Below, piece by piece: positions 55,809 to 64,000 of a DNA stretch of 64,000 bases (its first letter is position 1; the number at the start of each line of letters is the position of its first letter). Both the position numbers and the translations under genes were made by a program. The stretch is from Clonostachys chloroleuca (lineage: Eukaryota; Ascomycota; Sordariomycetes; Hypocreales; Bionectriaceae): the NCBI GenBank assembly GCA_037952775.1, contig JBANAY010000003.1:8122001-8186000 (forward strand), in the 5' to 3' direction. The notes under the pieces are model-generated. The model was given only the letters and a program-made list of their open reading frames with translations. It was not told where the DNA came from and made no database searches.

Positions 55809-57470
55809 ATGCCGGGCGTTGCTAAGTCCGCAGCCTGTGCCAACTGCAAGAAAAAACGAATCAAGGTAAGTCGCTCCAGGAAGCTGAACCGGGTAATACG
55901 GCAGATGGATACCCAGTTGGCTGACTCACGACAAAGTGCGACCAAAAATGGCCAACATGTGCTCCGTGTCGCCGAAGCGCTCTGGTGTGTCCCGGCCCAT
56001 CGTCGACGCTCAAGTTTATTCAACATCTGGCTCCTCCCACCGATGGCACGCCTGCTGGGAAGCGAAAAGCGCCTGTGAGCTCCAAGGCCGCACACCCATT
56101 CGCGGTGATGGTGGATCGCGGCCATTTGAGCCCGTACAACAACGGCAATGCTCTCCACGGCAGTTTCCGCCTCCAGGTTCCTCGCTTCAAGTCTACCACA
56201 ACGGCAGATCGGGTTTCAGCTCAGCTTGTCCATCTTCTGGAAATCAAGGAACGCACCGGGCTCGAGCTTCCACCGTACTTGAAATTCGTACCGGAGAGGT
56301 TATCTCACAGCAATTGTCTGGCTGACTCTATCGCACTACTTTACTTGACCTGGCATCAAGCGAGTCGCGGCGAGTCACAAGCCAAAGTGCTCGGGTCTAA
56401 AACATATGGAAAGGCTTTGAAAAGTTTACAGCGCGCTGTGAACAGTCAGGCGGTGTACACGGTTGAAACCCTGGCCGCCATGGTGATATTGCTGGGCCTC
56501 ACTGTCCATTACAAACCATTCACGCTCATTGACTACAGACCGCACACGGTTGCGATTCGACATGTCATGAGGCAGATTGGTGCACCGCAAATACAGAGCA
56601 GCCTGCACATTGGCTTGATACAGAGTACTGAAGGTCTTATTGTGAGTTCTCTTGGAATATTTGGTCTCAGCCTTTTTAAGCTAATTACTAAAATGAAAAC
56701 AGGGTGGCCACTTTGAGTCACCGTGGAGAGAAACCAATGAGATATTGCAATCACTATCCGGGAACAACGAGCGCCGAGAAGGCGAAAAAGAAGTTGAGGC
56801 ATTTGCAAGGACCTCGCTGGAGGGCATTATGACCGTATTTCGCCCATATCTGTCCAATACTCTTCCCACAGTACTCAAAATCAGGAAGGATCCCATCGCA
56901 ATGAGCGGCTCGCATGAGTCTGTACTCCAAGATATCTTGGATGTAAGGGGACTAGTTGAAGCCGCCCGAAAGGACCTGTGGGAAGTGTGTTCATCTCCTG
57001 GATTCATGGCTGAACTCCCTGAGCCGAACTTCTTCCTTGGTCACAAGGTCGTGTTCACTTCATCCACGATAGCAAATTATGTGTTATCGCTTACCATGAT
57101 GAATATCAGTGTGCTCGCAGTTCTCTACGACGTACAAAAACTATATGGAACTGTAAACGAGCCCGCGCGTGCTGAATATCAAAACCTCTGTCTCAAAATT
57201 TGGAAGTGTTTGCCATATCTTGAGTCCCTGGACGCTGCTACCTCTACCCGTCTTCTCAAATCCGTCGCATCAGTTTTTGAGCATGCGACTGACGAAGAGA
57301 TAAGTAGTATACTCAAGACCAACTTGGAATGGTCTAACCTGGGGGCTAAGAGTAAAACCGATAGGGAAGGTTTCAGAGCAGAGGTGACAAGGATATCGAA
57401 TCTATGGTATTGTCGAGGTTCTGGACAACAGGAGGTCCAGTATTCAATACGACCTCCTGATAAATCTTAG
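55809..57470 (+). CDS. Zn2Cys6 protein with fungal-specific C-terminal region
   Basis: Three exons (55809..55865, 55937..56641, 56703..57470) join in phase 0 and encode 509 residues. The zinc cluster is at residues 9-36, split by the first intron after ACANCKKKRIK and continuing CDQKWPTCAPCRRSALVC. The rest is an alpha-helical region like the 'fungal-specific transcription factor domain 2' found in acetate-regulatory-like proteins (ETLAAMVILLGLTVHYKPF, VLSLTMMNISVLAVLYDV), without further motifs. It is a predicted sequence-specific DNA-binding regulator in the nucleus. It sits between the HD-domain gene and the CocE-like hydrolase gene. Confidence 0.88.
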
Positions 57471-58244
57471 GGCTCGCAAAACAATCTCACTAAACTCATC
57501 TTTTTTGTACGTCTCCTGCTCGTAGGAGGGAGGAGCTGACCATAACTCATGTATTTGTATCCGCCAAAATCATCATTCCCAAATGAACGGTTTAAAGAAC
57601 GTCAAGAATGTTCGGCTGAGATTTGCAGGCGGCGTTTCACCATTGTCCGATCCAGTGTCCAAGTATAGATTTCACTGCGAGTCTTTTGGGTGGTAAGCGG
57701 TCCAAGTGCTCAAAGACGGACTGAGCTTGATTGTCGATTCATACAGCGCCCTGCGCGACTTCCAATTGCTGCTGTGAGAGAAGTGGCTGGCGGCCTCCAA
57801 AAACCGCTCGTCATTTTCCTCGCCGAGGCGAGTAGGAACTTCAAAATCGAACATTGCATATTCGTAAAGAGACTTGCCTGGGCGTGTAGCATCGGAGCTC
57901 CAAGTATTGGAATAGAAGAGGCAATAGAGAAATTTCATAGTCAGGCATGTATGGCTGTACCTTTCGTGACTCGTAACTAAGCTGGTCCTGTTTCGCCTTA
58001 TTCTGTCCTCAACTACGAATTTGTAAATTAGAATCTCCCTTGCCGAATGATGAATCAAGTGAAAAGCCTCAAGAACCAGCTCGCCGTCGCTAATCTAGGC
58101 CTTCCTCCAGTTGCTGCCTCCATTGACGATGCTACCTACCTTCCCGGTTGTCTTGATGAACCATCAGATAACGATTGATTTTAACGTATTTAATATACGA
58201 TTATTGGAAACTGTTTATTCCACGCCTTGTGGCTTGAGGTCTAA
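57471..58244. other. Convergent spacer
   Basis: About 770 bp between two converging genes; it contains the doubtful small frame at 57672-57938 and nothing else recognised. Confidence 0.45.
57672..57938 (-). CDS. Doubtful small open reading frame
   Basis: An 88-codon ATG frame starts MKFLYCLFYSNTWSSDA and ends HPKDSQ. Its composition is protein-like (EYAMFDFEVPTRLGEENDE) but no family is recognised, and it lies between two converging genes. It may be an independent small gene, a relic, or chance in 3' untranslated sequence. Confidence 0.3.
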   Translation of the reverse strand: MKFLYCLFYSNTWSSDATRPGKSLYEYAMFDFEVPTRLGEENDERFLEAASHFSHSSNWKSRRALYESTIKLSPSLSTWTAYHPKDSQ

Positions 58245-60163
58245 TTACCGGGCCTTAGAAATAACAGGGATAAGCAGCTCGCTATTATATTCACCCCCAA
58301 ACCATACACGAGCTTCACCATAGCTATGAGAAGCGGCTACTCTCGCAGACACCGGGTTTTCCTCATTGAAGAACGTTCTGCCTTGAATGACAAGGCGCAG
58401 GGTCTCATTGGCTTCCCACACTGTCGCCGTCGGCCAGATCTCCACCTCAACCTCAACAATGTCAACGGCACGCAGGAACTTTCGCTGTTTATGCGAGTGA
58501 TATGGGCGTCCAGGTTGGCTGCGAGCTTCATCTTTTGCGCGATGCGAAGCTCTCAGCCAACCATGTGTCGCTGACGCCTCCACGAGTTGAGTTTGGTGGT
58601 AGAACTTGACTTCCTCCCGGGTCTTGTTAATCTTCTGCAGCGCCACAAAAAGATCCACATCAGGGAATTGAAGGGCCTGGACAAAGAGCCTAACGGACGA
58701 ATTGCCAACGATTTCGGTCCTCTCGGTAAAAGTGTAGTCAAAAGTCACTTTGGATGACTTTTCGTGGCTGATGAAAGACACATACGTAGGGGCGGTGGCG
58801 GTAACACTGGCGGAACCTGGTGTCAGCTTCCCTTCCGAGAGCGTGAAAGCAGCCAGCTTGCTGTCTCTGGGAGGCCACTGCGTGTCTAATAAGGTCCGTG
58901 AAATCTTATTGAAATCCTCGCGGACCTGCAGCTCAACGGCCGGCCACTTGTCGACCTCAGTAGGAAGGCCTTTCAGATACCGGTCCCAGAATGCTTTTTG
59001 CTTTCGCTGTCCATCCGGGTGATAGTACGCCTCCCATTCGCGCATGTTCTATGAAAATAACGAGGTAAATTAGACAGGACAATAGAAGATCATGAAGGGC
59101 TTGACTCACATGCACCCAGAGATACTTCTTCTCGGAGGAAAACTCGTTCCACGCCCCGATGGTTCCTCGTAAATGTAGGTTCAAAGAAGACCATCCAGTA
59201 ACAGAAAAGGCAGGTACATCTATGTGACTCCAGTCCACCACCTTGCTTGCCCAGAACGGCGTGAAAGTTGGCTGTGCAAGAGCATGTGAAGCGGCATCCT
59301 CGCATCTAGAGTGCCCATTGCCAGAAAGAGAGATCCAAAGATGCTGGAACGATGGACTTGGAATGCCTCCTAGGACCGAAACTTCTCGGTAAAGATCTGA
59401 GGCGCCTTCCCAAGGCATGATAGCAGCTAGGTGTGGTGGCTTGAGGCTCGCAACGTGGTAAGCCGACATAGCGAAGTAAGATACAGCGCCCCAGCCGACC
59501 TTGCCGGTATTCCTAGAAACCCAACGTCAGCAAATTGAGTATGAAGTCTGAAATCACAAGAAGACTGTTCACTTACCAGGGCTGTTCAGCAATCCATTCT
59601 ATAACATCGTAGCCGTCGCGTCCCTCTTCTGGAGAGAAATAAAAGGCAACATCACCTTCACTGTTCCAGGTGGCTCGAGCATCAACGATCAATAGGGAGT
59701 AGTGATATTTAGCACACCAAACCAGAGGATCTGGATTCTCCCAAAGAGTGTACCTGCTCAGGGAGTCAAATTCGACGCCCATGTTATCCAGAAACTTGGG
59801 TGGTACACCTCCATGCTTGCCGAATGGGGAGTATAGCACTATAGTAGGGGTCTTCGCGCATATGGATTCGATGGGCCGGTAGAGGTTCGCATAAAGCTTG
59901 ACACCATCCCGCATCGGTACCGCAATGTCCTTCTCAAACCATGTTTTGCTATCTTCGAGCAAGTAGCTCTCATAGGAGATAGGTGGAGCGGGCCGTACTG
60001 GGGAAATTGGCTATCGCGGACAAGTTAATGAACAAATCCACTGTAAGCCATTTGCAACCAAATTTACCTGGGACGGGGAAACAGACGGCCGGAGGGGAGG
60101 GTCTAGATTGAAGCTGCTGAGTTCAATCTGCCCAGTCCTCGGAACTGAAGTTTCCTGCGCCAT
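58245..60163 (-). CDS. CocE/NonD-family alpha/beta-hydrolase (X-Pro dipeptidyl-peptidase S15-like)
   Basis: Four exons, complement(58245..59048, 59110..59512, 59577..60010, 60068..60163), encode 578 residues. The S15 hydrolase core has RDGVKLYANLYRP, VDARATWNSEGD (the conserved D-x-R-G-x-x-x-S-x-G stretch with Ala for Gly) and VGWGAVSYFAMSAY, with nucleophile Ser188. A C-terminal jelly-roll domain begins around residue 380 (TAPTYVSFISHEKSSKVTFDY) and ends ARVWFGGEYNSELLIPVI. Characterised relatives include cocaine esterase and X-Pro peptidases, but most fungal members have unknown ester or amide substrates. No signal peptide. It is divergent from the EthD gene with a 600-bp shared promoter. 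Confidence 0.92.
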
Positions 60164-60761
60164 GTTTTAGCACGCCAAAAAAAGATGCAAGCTAGAAGTG
60201 TAGTCGAAGTTAATGGCTGGCATCTGCAAAGATGAGATTCTTACTATACATGACAGCAAGCTACTCACTATGTATTATATATTCGTGGATATCCTTTAGC
60301 GTAGCCAATTTACTTCCAATGCACACAAATATACATAACGTAATTGTATTTGAGATGAGCATCACTCCTGTTTCGTATTTCGCCGTAGCACTAAGTAGAT
60401 CATTTGATAGTGGTACCAATCGGATGGGGGTTTTGGGTGGAATCAACTGGATAGAACTGTGTGGTGGAACCAATCGGGTAGCTCGCTTCATGGTGGAACC
60501 AATCGGATGTTGTATCTATTGTAGTGACGAATGTGAAGTGCATGACTGGGCCTTATGTGTCCTCTATGAAGAAAAGGAAGCCATAAACCCTCCAGACAGA
60601 CTCTTATTCATATGTTAATGATTTCGAAGTGCCATTCCGTCAATTGATGTGCAAAGAAAGTTCTAGCCACTTACATAAATACGCCAAGGTCTCCGCATAA
60701 ACCATTCTATATCAATCCTCAGCCTTCATTACATCCACACTATTCAAGCGCCCCAGCAGAT
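60164..60761. promoter_or_regulatory. Shared divergent promoter with degenerate tandem repeat
   Basis: Six hundred bases lie between the CocE-like and EthD genes. Four imperfect copies of a GGTGGAACCAATCGGATG-type unit start at about 60411, 60436, 60463 and 60492 (24-29 bp apart). CCAAT, the core of the fungal CCAAT-binding factor site, is inside three of them. A regulatory role is inferred. Confidence 0.55.
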
Positions 60762-61790
60762 ATGTCGCAGGATCTGTACAAATTCCATATCATCGGCGCT
60801 GTCGGACCGGCCACGCCGACAGTAGAGGACCTGTGGTACCACTGGAGCGTCATACACACATCGCTCATGTTGGGAACAGAGGCACCCGCCAAGAACTTTG
60901 CCTGGTACAGCCAGAACTACGTCAACCCAGATCTACCCAACGAGGCGCGGTTGATCAATAAACATCCCGACGTTAACTACCGCACCCTCGCTGAACATCG
61001 GATAGCCGGATGGCAGGAATTTGTCGAGCTGATGGCCCACCCTAGTCACTCGCAGCGCATGGGCCGACACCTCTTTGGCGACCCTAAGACGGCCAAATTC
61101 TTCCTGGGGCGCGGTGGCACTGTGTACCGGCACAAGGACTTCCTCCACCCAGCGCGGATGACCATCTCCCATTGGCTGGCTCCCAAGGAAGGCCGGTCCT
61201 GGAATCAGACTGTCGAGTCACTGCGGCAGCACAAGACCCTGGTGGCGGCTAAGCTCGAGGAATACAACGTCCTGGCTAAATACACTCTGGACACCAGCAG
61301 CGAGGAGTTCATGGCCCAGCTAGAAGATTCACCGTATAAGAACTTCCCGCGCAAAGAGTACTGCGCCATCGAGTGGTTTCACTTTACCTCCGTTGAGGAT
61401 GGGCTAGCCTTCACCGAGAAATACAGCGATGTTCTCCGCGCATCATATGCCGAGAGCGTGTGCACCAAGACAAGCCACAGCGTGTATGGAGTCGAGCGCG
61501 TCGTCATTGATTACACCGATGACAGTGAGTACCCTGAACATCCTTGGTCTTTCCCAAAGGTCAAAGGCTAACATGACGTCTTCTTACTAGACCCCCCAAC
61601 CAAGACACCGCTTCCAGTCTTCTTCACTGACAAAAACTCACTGGAGTACAAAATGATGAATAATGATTGGTCGATTCCATCTCAAGCCTTTAAGATGCTT
61701 GATGGTACGAAGTGGAGTAGTTTTACTTCAAATACGGACCGCGAAGTGGAGGTGGGAGCTCTGGCTCTAGATACAAAGAAAGATTGGTAG
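60762..61790 (+). CDS. EthD-domain protein
   Basis: Two exons (60762..61524, 61591..61790) encode 320 residues. The fold is recognised from YKFHIIGAVGPATPTVEDLWYHWSVIHTSLM (pattern quoted in part), with the His of the W..H motif, and the later EWFHFTSVEDGLAFTEKYSDVL. This suggests two ferredoxin-like (dimeric alpha/beta-barrel) halves, as in fungal EthD-type dehydratases. Relatives act as small decarboxylases, dehydratases or stabilising partners in aromatic polyketide and degradative pathways. There is no cofactor motif and no signal peptide. The substrate is unknown; neighbouring enzymes suggest catabolism of an organic compound. Intron borders are standard (GTGAGT..CTAG). Confidence 0.88.
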
Positions 61791-62437
61791 CTAGACTCTG
61801 GAAATCGGGTCATTCCTTTGACGCTGGTAATTCGAAACGAGGCCCGAGTTATCATGGCTGTCCTTCAATTATTACACTTATACATATCGCCTATCTACCT
61901 ACCTTAACATGGATTAAAACCGGGTTCTGCAAAGGGAAGGAAGTGGCGTGATGGCCCCTTTGTGTAGTTTAGCGGACTGATTACGGCTTTGTGCGATCTA
62001 GGTAATCAGAGGCTTACTACTCTGCTGCTTACAGGTAATGTAGGCAGGTCAGGTAAAATAGGAGGATACCTTAGATATTCAACTAAGTATCGTGGACTAC
62101 TACTTCGATATCTGCTGGCCCAATTTGCAAGTCTCTCATGCATGCCCTTCTTCTAGCCATACGGCTTCAGCTCGGCTTGGCCATGTCCATCTTTGGATAT
62201 TTGCATAAAATGGACGAAAACACTGTCACACTATGTTGAATAAATTAAATTAGTAGCTGGTTCGCTTCATGACCCGCCCATGACCCCGCATTTCAGTTTC
62301 CGGGGCTCGGGAATTTCAAAGGACCCGTTAGTCGACCTTGAAAATGTCCCACATCTCTATATATACCTGGTCTTGTCATAGCCAGGCAAAATTTTCTTCT
62401 ACACGCATCGCCGCTCCATCGCCAACGAGAATCGGCC
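61791..62437. other. Intergenic region, no gene seen
   Basis: About 650 bp containing the promoter of the mixed zinc-finger regulator. Nothing else recognised. Confidence 0.5.
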
Positions 62438-64000
62438 ATGAATTGCGTTGTATGCAATGCAGTCTTTACGCGCCAGGAGCACCTCAGGAGGCACATGCTT
62501 CGCCACATAGGCGACAAACCCTTCAAATGCCCCGACTGCGACCACTGCTTTGCAAGAAAGTAAGGAGGACATCGCAGCAGTCTTGTGGGATTTGCGTATT
62601 TAACATCCCTCCCAGAGACGCACTACATCGCCATCAAACGAATATCCACCACCATGACCGTTCCGCCGCACCAACGCTTAACCCGGGAGTTGCCCCCGCG
62701 GCTGCTGTCGAGGCCGCTGCCCCTTCTCGGCCTGCTCGCCTTAGAAGTCGGGCCCGTCGGGCTTGCACAGCGTGCTCCCGAGTAAAGCTGAGATGTGATG
62801 GGAAACACCCATGTTCTCGCTGTCAAGACGACTCACAGCTTTGTCATTACCGTCCACTAAAGAGCCGGGTAGCTCGTTCTTTTGAAACCCACGCGACCAA
62901 TGGACCCCTTGATTTTGAGGGTGAATCGACTTGTGATGCAGCCCAGCTGCCTAGTAACGGGCCCGTTGCCCAGGAGTTGACGACGAACCCTTCCATGCTC
63001 GACTGGCAAGCAAGCAGCTCAACTTCCGATTCCCATGAGGACGGGTCTGGGCTAGAGATATCTCAATCCGTCGCTTTTGACGAGACTATTGCCGGCCTTT
63101 TCGACTTTGATTACTTTATTTCCGGCAATTCTAGCCTGCAGATGGACAACAGCTCATTCTCTCGACAAGATTCCCCTTCAGTGCTGCTGGATCTGCGTTT
63201 CCCAACCCCTGACTTCGATATGCTTCATGAGTTCTCCCCGTCATCGGCTGATGTTAACTTCATGGGTAATCCACCAGCAGCATCAAACTCTTTCAACTAC
63301 GCGATGCCTAGTCCGTTTCCACCAACTGAATTGAGTAGCGATAAAGAGACATACTCTCCTAGGAGTAAACATGGGGTGTTGGAGTCGGTGCTCGTACCGC
63401 ACCATACGGTCAAGGAGACGGCCTTTTCGCGCCTAGCAACATTAGCTGACAGTGTCCAGTTTGTCGCGGCGATTGATAGAAGCACACCGTACGATAAGCT
63501 GTCTAATATGCTCATATCCTGGGTGGAACAAAACCGGCGACGGATTTCTACCCCCTCACCGGAGGTACCAGTCTCCAAGATGCCTTCGCTAGATAGCTTG
63601 GACCTTGGATCTGAAGCTGCGAAGGCACGCTGCTCCATCGAGGACTTCGGGCACATCACCACCCTCCCAGGATTAACTTATAACAGAATGCATCTCGTTT
63701 TGACTCAATCGCCGACGCCAACCCCTTCTGCAATCAATTCCTTGGTGATTCTCTCCCGCCTATTCAGCTTCTCAACACATTTATGCAACTCTACTTCCAG
63801 CATTTCCATCCTGTATTTCCACTCCTTCACAAGCCAACCTTCCAACCCAAGGAGGAAAACTGGCTCCTAGTTTTAGCTGTCATTGTCACGGGTTGCCATT
63901 TCTCCCGCTTCCCCGAAGCAAAGGCTTGCATTGTCCCGATGCAGGAATTTCTAAGAAGAGCTTTACACATCACGGTAGGCGTCGACCGGGGCAGAAGCTC
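62438..64000 (+). CDS. Mixed C2H2/Zn2Cys6 transcription factor, 3'-truncated by window edge
   Basis: Exon 1 (62438..62559) encodes one full C2H2 finger and most of a second (CVVCNAVFTRQEHLRRHMLRH; CPDCDHCFARK). Exon 2 (from 62616) completes it (DALHRHQTNIHHH) and adds a Zn2Cys6 cluster (CTACSRVKLRCDG, then CSRCQDDSQLC). An acidic, Ser-rich region leads into a fungal_trans domain. After about residue 350 the frame changes. The conserved block NPFCNQFLGDSLPPIQLLN is in another frame, reached either by an intron 63565-63686 (GTACCA..ACAG, in phase) or by an indel near 63690. The fungal_trans part (QLYFQHFHPVFPLLHKPTF) then stays open to the window end. C2H2 plus Zn2Cys6 is a known but uncommon combination. 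Confidence 0.85.

Noticed and set aside
60232..60618. 128-codon plus-strand frame with repeated peptide GGxNR-like units
   Set aside because: The peptide repeat simply reflects the DNA repeat in a divergent promoter; no domain and no neighbouring exons.
1..64000. CRISPR arrays, bacterial operons, rRNA or mitochondrial genes
   Set aside because: No regularly spaced direct repeats, Shine-Dalgarno-type starts or ribosomal RNA sequence were seen; gene structure is eukaryotic throughout.

Overview
The window looks like nuclear DNA of a filamentous ascomycete (Pezizomycotina), most likely Aspergillus/Penicillium-like. The genes have many short GT..AG introns (about 45-120 nt). They encode families typical of that group: two Zn2Cys6 regulators plus a mixed C2H2/Zn2Cys6 one, F-box/ankyrin proteins, a PRISE-like reductase, a GH53 galactanase, RLP24 and DUF6536 membrane proteins. 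Splice junctions were worked out by hand from reading frame and splice consensus. Coordinates are therefore good hypotheses, not experimentally supported models.

Region 1 (1-7 kb): the 3' part of a CHAT (caspase-like) protease gene converges on a four-exon gene for a 735-residue coiled-coil protein with one buried hydrophobic segment. A five-exon gene for a helical protein with a C-terminal H-type lectin part follows, divergently oriented. Protease, possible membrane-active protein and lectin side by side make a candidate fungal cell-death, defence or self/non-self module. Region 2 (8-20 kb) is accessory: an F-box/ankyrin protein, a secreted HNH (DUF1524) nuclease-like protein, a small coiled-coil protein, an F-box protein, a PRISE reductase and a C2H2 protein. 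All of these are intact.

Region 3 (20.7-47.3 kb) is striking for broken genes. An F-box/SMI1-like gene, a zinc alcohol dehydrogenase, a Zn2Cys6 regulator, a six-hairpin glycosidase, a sugar transporter, a DUF6536 protein and a second F-box gene each show frameshifts and/or in-frame stops. An MFS transporter (24.1-26.1 kb), a small hypothetical gene (36.3 kb), RLP24 (41.6 kb) and a galactanase (42.9 kb) among them are intact. The region also holds an extremely AT-rich tract (29.0-29.6 kb), a 243-bp MITE with 43-bp terminal inverted repeats and a 28-bp perfect palindrome.

Region 4 (47.8-64 kb) is a run of intact genes: a Zn2Cys6 regulator, an epoxide hydrolase, a Gfo/Idh/MocA oxidoreductase, an HD-domain protein, a second Zn2Cys6 protein, a CocE/NonD-type hydrolase, an EthD-domain protein and a mixed C2H2/Zn2Cys6 regulator cut by the window edge. 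There is no polyketide or peptide synthase, so this reads more like a catabolic or detoxification cluster than a biosynthetic one.
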